This document shows positions 14,736 through 27,578 of a stretch of 64,000 nucleotides of DNA, in pieces. The DNA lies in the NCBI RefSeq assembly GCF_023343835.1, contig NC_064438.1, positions 57,374,578-57,438,577 of the forward strand, given 5' to 3'. A model generated the notes under the pieces. It searched no databases and was not told the origin of the DNA. It saw only the letters and a program-made list of their open reading frames with translations. The DNA is from Lagopus muta (Eukaryota; Chordata; Aves; Galliformes; Phasianidae). The position numbers and the translations under genes are program-made. The stretch's first letter is position 1, and each line of letters begins with the position of its first letter.

Positions 14736-17700
14736 GAGGCAGCAGGAATTTGGGTGTGGGTCAGTGCATCCCTTGAGAAGGCATTGGTGAGGAGGTGAGA
14801 TAAGAACAGCAGGGCCTGTGGGAGCACAGTGGTCCTAGGGCTGAGCACTGCCCTAACCCAACTCAAGCAGATCAGGGGTTTTTTACTTCTCTACAAACAA
14901 CATTTGTCACCTGGAAGACTTCTTCACTGTTTCTGAATATCATCACACTTCATTTAATATCTTCAGAATTGGACAGAAAAGGAAAAGACTGTCTCCTCCT
15001 CCCCATCAATCCAGTTTTCTTTCATCATAAATATGATCTGTTATTATTTAAAATGGCTTTGACCTAAAACGTTTATTTCTTCTCAACGTGCCGCAGTCAG
15101 AAGCTTAAAAAACACAAATTTCCACTTTTATTACATTACCTCCCCTAATAACTTCCACAGAGATGGAAAGCATCCAGGATTAGCACTTCCCTGCCTGCTT
15201 GATTCTCTCTGAGAGGAGAAGACCTGCACAAAAGCACGATGCCTGCTTGACAGCAGGATGAGGAGGCCCTGGTTGGGTGCAACCCCAAACCAAGCAGCCC
15301 CAGCCATGCAGCCAGGAGGACACTTCTAAAGGAGCAGATGTCCCCAGGCTGACCAGCGTTTGTCCTTGTTGCACCTTCTCCACTCTTCCCCACGCTGATT
15401 TTCTCCATCTGCTCTATTTTGCCTATGACATGGAAGACCACACAGCACAGAGAACAAATTTAGTGCCGTGACGGAAAATGTTATTTATTAATTTCCACCA
15501 GGCACTACATCTGTGCTTCCACCGTGCCGAGTTACTTATTTTTAGTACGCTTCTGTTTCTCTTACGAGGTAGGTAAATTATTATTATCTCTTGCTCTATA
15601 GTCGAAGCAAAAGCTCATTCATCAATACAAATGCTGGACAGCCATTTCCTGATGAAACCTTGTCTTAGTTGACACCTGGGCTTCTCAATCACTATGGGAC
15701 AAATCTAATTATCCCCTTAGCTAGTAGAATCACACACTTAAAAATGAAAATCCCTATTTTGGACGAGACCATTTTAATGATGGAAGCATGAAGACTACAA
15801 TGAAAGACCAAAACACAACCTTCAAGACCACGTCTTAATGTCTTTATAGGAAGAAATGCACAGCACGTGCATTTAACAAGCCAGAGAGTTGCCCAGCACT
15901 GCTAGAGAATACCAGATAGAGTAAGTTTGTCCTTGAGAGATCTTCAATGGTGTTGAAGACACACATAGGAGTCTTATGCTTTCATAAGCACAGGATGACT
16001 GGAAATGTTCTGTGTGTCACACATTCAACTGGAGATTTAAGGGGCCACTGCAGTAACAGCACAGAGGCTGAGGACCCTATAGCTGTCACCTCTCTTCCCC
16101 TTTTGTTCCCATATTGGTGCAAGCTGGCTCTGTTTGACCTTCCCGCACCAAGACTGGCCTCCAGTTCACACCCAGCACTCTGGGTGATGCTCCTGCCCAG
16201 GGCTTGGTCTGGGACACCACTGGGCAGGTTTCTGCATGGATTTTTCACACCAGAGGTGGATACTTCAGGTGACCTGTGTCAGCTCATGCAAGAAGTCTGT
16301 GACAGCTGCCCTTAGCCTTGACAGCTACCCCCTGCTTCCGTCACATGATGGCCCACTCTCTCCAGAGGACAGCTTGCAGTAACCATAGGTTTCTTTCGGA
16401 ACCAAAGACCTTTTGCTTCAATCATTTAACAAAAAGGCAGCTAAATGCAGTCACTCACATGGGCATAAGCAACGTGCCGTTGTTACAGCTAATTTTCAGC
16501 AAAGTACACTTCATTATAGTTGAAAAAGAAAATCAAGCTGGGTTAGAAAAGCAACCAAATGTTTGCTGGATTTTCTTTAAAGAACAGTCATCATGGCTGA
16601 GCAGTGATTTCTTAGCCAGCTAATGATCCCTATTTTTGGCAGCAGGCTTGCCTGTCTCTTTTCAGATGGAGACAGGATTTAACTTGCAACAGAGCAAAGT
16701 CCAATTGCCACTTTAAAACTGCTATTAAAAAGGGGTATATATTCCAGCACAGTGTCAGCCTGTTAGTTAAATTGTGTTGCATTTTGCATGAGCATAAGAC
16801 AGTTTCACAGTGCGCCCTACTCAATAGTGCTATGGGCAGAGTTCAGACACTCAGGCCGTATAGAGAGACTTTCCAGTTGCAGTTATAGCAGTGATAAATC
16901 ATCTGCAAATAACACAGAAAAGCTGCAAGTTTCAGGAATAACGTTAAGAAACAGTAATAAAAGCTAAGAGAATCCTGGATTTTAGGTTTGTTTGTTGTTT
17001 GGGTTTGTTGGGTCTTCTTGAGGATTTAATTAATATGCTGTAATAAGAGGGATGCTGGCACACAGGGAGGAAAAGAAATTTCAGCAGAGGGAACCAAATG
17101 CCTTTGTAGGACCCCAAGGCAGCAGTGAAATGCTCAGATGCCTCATCCCCAGCTGGACACTTATAGAGCCACTGGTTTGTGCTGATAAAGGCACAAGCAC
17201 AGATTTGGAAGACAGCAATGACACCGTAAAGGAGAAGATGAGACTCTGAATTCACTGGTGTGGCATAAACAAGTCCTAATTTAGGGCAGATGCATTGGAT
17301 CCCAACAAGAGCAGTAGTGGAGCTTAATGCAGTTAACTCTCATGACATACATTGATTCACCTAGGTGTGTGTTACCTAATATAGATTATTGCAAGGCCCT
17401 GATTAATTGATCTAGACAAAGAGATGGAAGAGTTGAACCATAGGAGGAGATGTACAGCTATTTGTTTTGATTTTTTGTATTTGATGTGTAATGACCCAGT
17501 AGGCACAGATATAAAAAACAGAAGTGATGAAAAGAACTGGAACATTAACTGGAAGCTCTAGCAAAATATAAGTCATTGTTGTTGCACATAAGCTAGAGAA
17601 GCAGGTATAAGTCAATATCATGCCATTGATTTCAATGGAGATGTAGCATCCTTTATCAGCTGAGTGAGGAGAGCTTGCACTTTCCAGGAGGTCTTTAGTT

Positions 17701-20349
17701 GACAAAACAGGGTAAGCAGAGAGGAAGTGGAAGTGCTTTGCCCATACTGTGATCCTGAATCCTGGCAACAGCGAATCTGTAAGTCTTCAGGGCCAGAGGA
17801 AGAGAAGAGGAGGTGACCAGGAGAGCAGGGGACCAGGAGAGCCTGAGTCAGTGCCTCAGGCTGGGCCTCTGAAATGCCAGCACCCAGACTCACAACAGAA
17901 ATGAACTCAGGATACAAATGTTGTTAGAAAGTGTGTGATGCTCCTTATCTTGCAGGGCAGGAACTCTCCCTACTGCCTTGGCTCTGCAGAACACGTGGTT
18001 TGGCTCTGGCACGCAGCCTCTGTCTTCACACCCTCATCTGTTTCCAAAAAATAATCTTTTCATGCAACCTTTACTATTCTAGGCAGAGGGGAAATTTCAC
18101 ACAGACAGTCCCAAGGGCTGTTAACAAAGTTTTAAGAAAGGAAAGAAGGATATCAGATGCTGAGACCACCTCAAATCCCCTGTCAAAGAGCCTGGCAGCT
18201 CGCTCATGTTTTCTCTCAAGACACATATAGCTGTCAGGATTGTGACCTTCTCAACAGGCTGGTGATTCCTAATGACTACAGTGTGAGCAGAAAAGCTGAA
18301 GGTGTGATGGATAAGCTGTGTCATAGATTTTAAAGCATTCCTCATTTTTATTGGAGGACAGGGGTCAGATCGATACGCCACTGTAGTCCAGTTTTCAAAG
18401 GATTTCAAATGAAACTCACAACAGACAGCTGTAAAAGCATGAGCTAGATGTACTTGGAGTACCAGGTTACTTACCCATACACTCATGGAAGCCAAGTACA
18501 GAAATAAGGTGTCACAGTGATGGAGTGTGTGCAAGACAGTTTTCCCTCACCGTGAAGAACGCCCTTCAGAAGAGCACTGATGCTGCCATGATCACTGAAG
18601 TTGAGCACTAGTGTTTCTCTTGGCCTTCTCTCTGTGTTAGGAAATAGCTATGAAAAACAACCAGAGCACGGCAGCTAATAATTACACCATCACAGTATAT
18701 TGATCACATCTGTAAAAGAAACCACAATAAGATGCAGTAGCTTTGAATGAGGTACTGCTTAAGTCTTAGGACAGGAGCTGGCTGGAGTTTCCCTGTTCCT
18801 CTCCATGTTCTCTGGTAATTATGCAGCAGAAGTTAATGAAACACTGCTGTAAAGTAAAACAGGGACTTCTCCCCACCCCAGAACTGTCTCGTTCCACCCA
18901 CTAAATAGAAAAGGGCACAAAAGAAAAGGACAAAACAGCAGCTGTCAGATGTTCCTGAGGCACTGTAATTACAAAAATATTATTTCATGTTTTGCAGTAG
19001 TGTTTTCCACAAGAGAAACACTTGCTCAGAGCTTTAAAGTCTCATCTTATTACAAGAATTTGTGATCATGATGCACTCCAGGAGTCAGACGAATAAATAC
19101 GACTCTCTATAACTTTACATCTTAAATATCTTTCTTACCTCCTCTGTTCTGTAGTTATGGAACATTAGAAGGGCAGCATCATTACACACAGACAAGCACC
19201 TACACAATACAGCCATTTGTGCTGTGTCTCTTCCTCATCATTTCTCTTTTGTGGCATCTAGAGATGTCTATTAAGCACAGAAAACAGCATTCTCCATTAC
19301 CCAACAAATGAAAATACCAATAACTTTTAAATTACAACCAGATCACAGTGAAGAGTCGGAAGAAAAAAAAAAAGCCTATTGAGGCAAGCTGACAGCCCAT
19401 TTGTCCTTTTCCAAATCTGCCACACTGGAGCACAAGAAAGCACATAACAGACTAAGCGGTACATAACGCTCTCTCTCAACTGCTGATCAGAATAGCTGCA
19501 TGCTCCAAAGAAGAGATCTGAAATACACCCTGCACCAGCATCCTCCACCCAACCTGTCCATCAGACAACATGGTCTATGTGCCAGCACCAACCTCCAGCA
19601 CCAAGCACCCCAGCCTGCCATGCAGAAGCTCCCTCTACAATGTGACCTGAATAAACAAACATCATCCAGAGCAATGAAATGTTTGCCAGGCTACAGCTTT
19701 CAGCAGGATAAATAGCTCTGAAGAGCCAGTTCAGTCCAGAAGACAAGAACAAGACTGAGGCCATGGATGCTCCTGTGCTGGCCACCACTCTTTCCAGCCA
19801 CTCCAGCAGCTACCAGTTTCCACCATATTCAACTTTATGGTGCAAGATCCCTGCTAGGAAGCAAGAGGAAGACTCTCACACTTCCTGCAGATCAGGGTAG
19901 ACAAGAAAGGCAGGCCAATAGAAGAAGAAATGGAAATAGTTAGATAATGGCACATTTATGTGAACAAAGACCGACAGTCCACAAGCCAATGGATTGAAAA
20001 CAAAATAATTACTTCAGGCTATCCCCAAACCATGCCTGGGGAAGGGCAGGGAGGGTCTTGGGCTCAGCTCCATATTTCTGACAGAGAGTACAAACAGTAG
20101 GAGACCAACCCAGGTCTCCTACAACAAAGGAACATCACACTTAGGGCAGCATCACAGCAACCACCCAACTCAGAGACTACTACTTCAGCTCCAGGGTGAC
20201 TACTGGAAACATCAACACTGGTACAGTGGCACCCAGCAGGCACTCAGGGCACAGCAGAGGTGCCAGCCCCAGTGCTGTGAGCAGGACAGGCTTCCCCAAA
20301 GTTACTTTGAGGCTGCAGTGAGGCTCTCCTTGGGCTGGGCTGTGCTGTT

Positions 20350-20402
20350 GGTCCCCATGGGGCCTCCCTTCAGCCTTCTCCTCTCTGAGATGAACAAATC
20401 AA
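20350..20402 (-). mobile_element. Possible CR1 internal fragment
   Basis: CCTCCCTTCAGCCTTCTCCT and the following AGATGAACAAATC resemble the CR1 segment about 350 bp from its 3' end. It is too short to be sure. Confidence 0.35.
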
Positions 20403-20428
20403 GAGATATTCCACAAGAAACTGTCCCA

Positions 20429-20462
20429 CAGTTTAAAATATACATCAGTTTAAAATATACAT
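20429..20462. repeat. Perfect 17-bp tandem duplication
   Basis: CAGTTTAAAATATACAT occurs twice without a gap. Confidence 0.95.
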
Positions 20463-21565
20463 CACTTTAGAGACTTTCTTCTCTGCTGCACATGAGAGGT
20501 TCTCCCTGGATTGAGAAAATGGGAAGGAAAGCAAGCAACAAGAATGCTTGCAGTTTGCAAGTCATCACGCACTGCCTGTACTGTTAACAGGGCAACCCAG
20601 CCACAAGGTCAGCACAGGTAGCCAAGAGCACAGCATGCAGAGCAGGTGGGACCCCTCCACTTGCCAGTGAGAGCAGCAGTGCCCCTTGAGGCATGGGATG
20701 CCTGCCTTGATTGTGAGTGCACCCACCAACGGGGTCCAGGTGGAGCCTCTTCCCATCGGCTGTATCAGGCCTGTCTGTGGCAAGAGGCAAAAATGGCTAA
20801 ATAATGAGAGTAACACAATTAGAAATAATTAGCCGAATGAGAAATCCATTCCCAGCCAATTAATGGTAAGAGGCAAGGTCTGCACGATAACAAGTCAGGA
20901 CCATATTTAGCTGTTCTCAGCTCATCGTGCTTCCAGTAACAAGAAAGCCAAGGAACAAATTGTTTTTTCATTAAAAATAATTGGAAAACAAGTATCATAG
21001 CAGCCATGGGAACCTGAGAGGGGAATCGGACTCACATGCCTACAGACAACACAGAAATTGTCCTGAAATGTCTCTTTCCACAGCACAGAAAGATGCTCTG
21101 GAGCAGGCAGCTGCTCACACCCTGCCCCTGCAGGACATGGGCACGGGTCCCACGGCACCCAAGGTTAGGAAAAGGATGTTGACCTTACTGGCTTGGTTTA
21201 CAAAGCTCTAAGAAGAGGGCCAGCCTAGTGGTAGAATACTCCCATGGATCACATTCTTGGGAATAGTCCATGTATACATCAGGTAAAGAGCTCCTGAAAC
21301 TTTCTCCAGGCCTTTTTGGATGACTTGCACCCATTCACGTGTGTGCTAGCACAGCCTCATGAGCTTCCAGGTATTCAATCACTGCACACAAACTTGTGGG
21401 ATCAGCAGCTGAAGCAGCCCTTTCCCATCCCGACCAAACAGCCATGCAGGATTGGCTCTGTGTGAGCTAAAACTGGGATGCAGGGAAGGCATAGTGCTGA
21501 CTGAGGTGACAGTTAATAATTGCATGCGTTTTGTACATTGGCTAAAGACAGTCCTGTGAAAAGTG

Positions 21566-21720
21566 AAAATATCATGGAAATGTAGGGGATGGAAGGGACC
21601 TCTGGGTATCATCAAGTACAACCCCAGCTAAAGAAGGCTCCCTAGTGAGGACTGCACAGGAGAGCATCCAGGTAGATTTGAATGTCTTCAGAGGAGGGGA
21701 GCTTTGGCAGTATGTACATA
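21566..21720 (-). mobile_element. CR1 LINE 3' fragment, older subfamily
   Basis: GGAAGGGACCTCTGGGTATC, AGGCTCCCTAGTGAGGACTG and GAGCATCCAGGTAGATTTGA follow the reversed 3' end of an older CR1 group. The tail octamers are decayed. Confidence 0.72.
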
Positions 21721-24700
21721 TGAGAATAAAGATGAAGTGCAGGAAGAATAAAACTTCATCAAAAGTCTCCAAACACGTTGAGATCTCAATGAATTGCAAC
21801 AACAGCCATTGAACCGGATTGATGTGTTAGTGTCACAAAAATGAGGTCAAGTATCCCAATAGTTTTAAGTTTTTGTTGTTCTCTTTTTTCTTCATGTTAA
21901 AATGAATATATTAAAATATAAAGTAAGTGTGGTTACTTACATCCACTGGCTATAACATATATTTTATATGCAGCCCAAGACGATTCCTCTTCACTCGGTG
22001 CAGCCCTGGCAAACCAAAAGGTCAGCTGCACATCAGCTAAAGCAAGAAATGCTGCCTCAGAATTGCTGGACATTGGTGTCTGGCTGGTGTTCATCATCAC
22101 AATGGAAGAAGAAGAAGGGATTTTGACAAAATCCCAAGTATCTCACAGGATAATTCACACATGGAAACAGAGGTAGAATTCATCAAATATATATTGTCTA
22201 CAAGGGACAGTTTCCCCTGAGCATTGGTAGAAACAGCTGCTGGAAACAGAGAACAAACTGTCAGCGTCTCACTTTAAGACACAAAACGGGAGCTGACAAG
22301 GCTGTGATTTACAGAGAACCAAGGCCTATTTGGGGACAGATCAGTATACAGGAGTTGTGCCAGAGGAGGAGAAAGCAAGGGACTCAGCTCGGTTCATCAT
22401 CAAATTGCAAGAGCTAACACTTTTTAAGTCCATGAAGTAAGCAGTGACCTTCCCCTTCAGAGTCTAAAATTGTTTCTGTGTTGAGCTTTTTAAAAACAAA
22501 AAGGTATATTTTTGTCTGAGTACAACGTGTCCAAGATCTTATCTACAACCTAGTAATTCACTGGGAAAGATCTTGGGTGAAAAGATTTAGGAGCACTGCT
22601 CGCCACGTATGAGCCTGCACTTACAAATACTCATTTAGGAGCTCAGAGTTCGCCTTGACCTAGAATACACAACTGTGATAACAAGGCATTAAATACAGGG
22701 CTGCTCCAACACGCAATGCAGCACACTTCCTCTTGGATGAGAGCATTGAATAAAGACACATCAAGCCATTCCACCCACATTACGTATTTGTGAAAATTAT
22801 AGCTGTTTCCTGAATTCAGAAACCTCCTCCAAGCTAAGGCTGTGCCATTCATATGGACCTGTAAGGTCTGACCAGAGGAACCAGGCTTCTCTAGGGTACC
22901 ACTAAGGATGCTTCTCTCCCATGAAGACTGTAGTGCTGCAATCACCTCATGCATTTTGTGCCTATCTGTTGTATTAACAAGCAGTTTCTTTGACAGTGTG
23001 GATTATTCCTAGCTGAGGACACAGCGCCTCAATGACATCGAGGTATAGCAAACCACATTCATTACAGGGTTCAAAGGCTCTCTGTCTAGGAAGTATTCCA
23101 AACATTGAAGTGCAGTGGGTTGTGGTGAGCTGATTTTAACTGTCAGTGCTATGAGAGAACCTCAGGATGGCAAAGACGCAACTCCCAGCTGAGGCTTCTT
23201 CCAGCTATGGAGCTCCAGGTCCATCTTGGCTGAGGTGGCTTGGAATACGAGGAATATTTAGATGCTACAAAGACTTCCCTAGAGGAAACTTAAATTTAAG
23301 ATATCCCATCACTGGCTCTTTATGTTTGGTTGCTGTTGAAAAACCTCACAGAATGGTTTTGAAGCTTCATGTCAGCTGCTTGCTGCTATGGTGGTGGTTT
23401 CAGTCCCAGCCTCCATCCCATCCTGTCCTCTGCAGCTTCCAGAGACTGTGGACAGCATATATAAACTAGAGAACATCACAGTTCTCCTGGTAAATGGTGA
23501 GACTGCATAAGACCTCAAGATGCAGGGGATGGAAAATGGATTCAGTCATATCACATCATGCCATCAAGCAGGTAGTGTGTCCCCACTGTTTGGTGGCAGG
23601 CTCCCACCATGGGCTGTCCATGGACATTTATGGGATGCACTCCTCAAGGTGGGCTTCCTTCATCCTGCTCACACCCCAGTATTCCATCTCCCCCTCTCGT
23701 AGTGAGAGGAGGATGGAAAGTCTCACGCTTAGATATTTACAAACCGGCTGAGAAACAGTGCCACTGTTTCTGGTTCCTTAGTCACTTAAGTAGTGACAAG
23801 AGTTAATGGTCCCTGAAGCTTTCCAAGCAAATGTTCCTTGACATGCCATTTTCTGCACATCTCAATGACAGATGGGGAGCAAGAAGTCACTTTATGACAA
23901 GCTTTCTCAATTATTTAATAAGGCAGATTCTAATAACTAGGGGAAGCCCCCTGGAGAAATGATAGAATAAATACGGTTTCCTCTCTAGTTATATGTAGCA
24001 TAAAAGGGAAAATGGACCGTCCTCCCTGCTGTTGTCTGCCAGTGTAGTTTCTGGGACTGCAGCTTTCTGCATCTGTATCCATAGTCCTGGACTTTTGAAA
24101 TGCAAGTGAAAGCAGCAAATAACAATGAAAGGCATCTTTTTCTAAAGACGTGGTCAATAACAGCTGCTGTTGTATCAAGAGGAGGAAGAACTCTGTGCAT
24201 AAAAAGCACAGCACTGAATCCTGAGTCAGCTTGACTTCCTGCACCAGCAGAATGCTCCCTCACCCACTGCACTGCAACACAGGGCATGTATGATGGGGTA
24301 GAGGGAGCACTCAAGCACCTCCATACATCCCACAGGATGTTGCCTCAATCTTAGCACAGCCATACAACAGAACACCACTCTCTTGCACTGGGAGCAGCAT
24401 CAGCCATGGGCCAGGGTAATCACACTGCTAGAAATGCATGTTTTGCTATCTTTTATTTCCCTGCCCATTCATTTGAAGCCAATAGAACATGTACAGCAGA
24501 GGCACACTTTTTGCATTGCAAACATAGAGGCATACGCTTGTAAAAAAGTAGGCTGTGATATATGCTGGTCTCAGTCCAATGCTTATATCTCTTGAAAGGA
24601 ACACCACGCTGAGCATGCCAAACGCAGAGAACATAAATCTGAGTGCAACAGAAAGGCACTTGCATTAAGCCAAGGACACCTTCAGCCTTTTCCCAATGCC

Positions 24701-26825
24701 AAGCCAACAGCCAGTAACTGCCCTGCCTTCCCCTGCGCATTTAGCAAACAGGAGCAGGAGCTGGGAGTGCTAAATGGTTAATCCAGACTGTTTGTTGAAG
24801 GTATGTCTTCACAAATGTTATACCATCTGGTGCTCCATGCAAGCTGGAGGAGTGGGTGCTCTATTTTCATAACAATACACCCTTTTACTCTCACTGATTA
24901 ATAACACGAAGCTATTTTGTCTTTGTTCTTTTGTATTTTAAAATATTTGCATGAAGCCTTATCAACGTGAAATCCAGTAATTATCTCAAGAGCTGAGTCA
25001 ATGGGTTCTTTGGGCAGAGAAATTGCACATTAAACCAAACAGTAAAAAGCTCAGTGGAAAGCATCTCCTCCCCAGCCTCAAAATCACTGAAGTCCACCTT
25101 CAAGCCAGCACTACGATCCCCATGGGCCTTTCGCTAGATGCAGTTTGGGAGCACGAAGGGCTGCAAAGCTTGGGGTAGAAAGGGAGGTGAAGGTGGTCTA
25201 CCTCGAGCCTCCTCCATGGGCTGTTGGCCACAACTGTGCTCTCCCACAAAAGAGTCATTTAGGAAACGCCAGGGAAGGAGAGAACTCAGAGCAAACCACA
25301 CGCACGCCTCCAAGTCAGAAGAGTGGTCCACAAGCCCCTGAATTCAGTTTTAATACAATATGTGTGCATATTCCTAATAGGAACTGAGCTGAGAGTTGAT
25401 CTATGTAATATCATGTCTGCAGGCATGTTAATGCCAGCCCCTCTTCAGCTACCAATAAACACAAGACAGGTTAAAACATAACAGCAGACATCCTATCATC
25501 AAAGGCAAACTCCTCCTTCAGTGTGACATTGAGAAGATTCAGCTCATTTGGGCAAAAACTTTTTCACTCCAGCCATGAGCAGCTTAAGAAGAACAGGAGG
25601 AACAGCTAAAAATGTGCAGCTAGAAGGAGGCTGATTTAAATAGCACACTTTATAATGGATACAAGTAATAGGCAATTTCTTGTGAAGTGCCCTAAAAACC
25701 TTTTTACCCCTGCAGGGAACTTGATTTCACCAAGCAGCTTCGCTTTGAGGCAGGAAGCCCAAATGAAACGATTCCGTGCCTCCACACAGCACCCACTGGA
25801 TTTCAAGCAGCAAGAGGAAATCTCAACAGCACAGCACATCCAGCTTCTGTTTTGTCAATTCCTCCATGCCACCAAAGACACCTCACCTTCCTCCCAGCAG
25901 CCAATGGCAGAATTTTTCCCTTTTTCCAGAGTTTAGCTTCCCCCATCCCTCTTCCACCTGTTGCATCCGATGTTCTCAAGAGCAAAGGAAGTGACCCCAA
26001 TCAGGCAATAAAGAAACAAATCCTCCACCAGCTCTTCTCTATCTGACAGTTGGTAGGCGAATGCTTCACTGGCTTTACTGTTTAGTCATGAAACCTTCAT
26101 CATAAGTGTCACCCGGCTTTAACTTTGCAATAATGTAATTATAGCACCACGCTTATTAAAAACAGACTCCATCACAGCCGACGTTGACTGATGCTGGTTG
26201 GAGCCCGAAGTTGACAGCCAAGTAGGATGAGCAAGTGCATCGGGGTGCTAACAACATTATATTGCAAATGCTGTTTATTTTCTGTCAGCTCTAAACTATG
26301 CGGTAAATAACGCATTATAAAAAAAAAGAGAGAGATCCAGAAATAACATTAGGTTAAGATGGAACCATCAATTATCTCTCTTCTTCAGCTTTCAGGAGAT
26401 TTTTTTTAACTATTATTTTTTCTTTTTCTTCTTTAAATCTTGACGCATTTCCGTAGGGATTTTTTTTTTTCCTTATTCATTAATTGCTTTCTTCTGACTT
26501 CTCCGTTCTGCTTCAGTGCCCATAAATCAATGTTAAAAAGACAAAATGCTACTATTATGAAATGAGTGTAAAACAGTATTTAAATAAATTTCCTTTAGCA
26601 CACAGAGCCAACCATTTTTCTCTACCTTGGCTCCTAAAAGATGCACTCCTGCTGAGAATGAGCTGAGTTTTCTTACCCCAACACAGACCTGAGCTTATTT
26701 AAAACCCTCCCAGAGGGCAAAGCCTGAAATGCCATAAGTCATTTTCTCCCATTAACCACAAAGGAGACTCCTGTACCCATTTTGCCAGCACCAAGCACTT
26801 GGTGTATGGTGATGGGGCACTGAAA

Positions 26826-27112
26826 GAAAGAAGGGGACAGACTCTTCAGCAAGGTCTGTTGTTACAGGGCAAGGGGGAAATGGTTTCAAACTAGAAGAGG
26901 GGAGATTTAGCCTGGATATAAGGAAGTTCCTTACAATACTGGTAGAGAGGCATTGGCACAGGTTGCCCTATCCCTGCAGACAGCCAAGGTCAGGAGATGG
27001 GCCATGAGCACTGATGGAGCTGTGGGCGTCCCTGTGCATTGCAGGGAGTGGGACCAGAGGGCATTGAAGGGACCCTTCCAACTCAAACCATTCCGTGGTT
27101 CTATGGCTATGC
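26826..27112 (+). mobile_element. CR1 LINE 3' end
   Basis: GAAGGGGACAGACTCTTCAG, then the ORF2 C-terminal region and GACCCTTCCAACTCAAACCA. It is the same subfamily as 36846-37136 and 58343-58815. Confidence 0.9.
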
Positions 27113-27554
27113 CAGCACCATGCAGCTGGACATGGCAGTGCCAGAAGGACCTGCCAGAAAGCCTCAAATAATCCCTAGTGGGAAAGCGCGTTTTTCCAGC
27201 TATCAGTTCTTTCCCAAGAGGGAAATCAAATGCCCAGAAATCATCTTTAATGCCAACAGGAGCACTTTGTGCACTCCTCTCAGCTGCAGTGAAAGGGCTC
27301 AGATGCTCACAAAGAACCACCAGGAAAAATGCTCTTGTCATTCGAATTAGCTCTGCCTGGAAATTCTTCAAAGTGCTGGGATGAGCACTGGGCATTTTCA
27401 TCCACATCCAAATGTATCCGAAACCTCATTAATGTCAGTAATATTTTATTCAAATAAAAGAATTTCAATAGCATTGACATGTTCTATTCCACCATCTCCA
27501 AAATGATTTGATTTCTTCTATGTACTTAATTTTTAAAAACATTGAAGTTCACAT

Positions 27555-27578
27555 TATATATATATATATTTTTTTTTT
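27555..27578. repeat. (TA)n followed by T run
   Basis: About seven TA units run directly into about ten T. Confidence 0.9.

Larger units (their letters stand above)
14736..26825. other. Intergenic, CR1-poor
   Basis: About 12 kb with only one clear CR1 fragment (21566-21720) and one doubtful one (20350-20402). A 17-bp unit is duplicated in tandem at 20429-20462. Around 15480-15620 and 26050-26340 the DNA is AT-rich with retained CpGs and homeobox- or FOX-like cores, a pattern seen in conserved non-coding elements. No coding gene is supported. Confidence 0.7.

Noticed and set aside
26931..27407. A 158-codon minus-strand frame
   Set aside because: Partly antisense CR1; the rest shows no motif or splice context.
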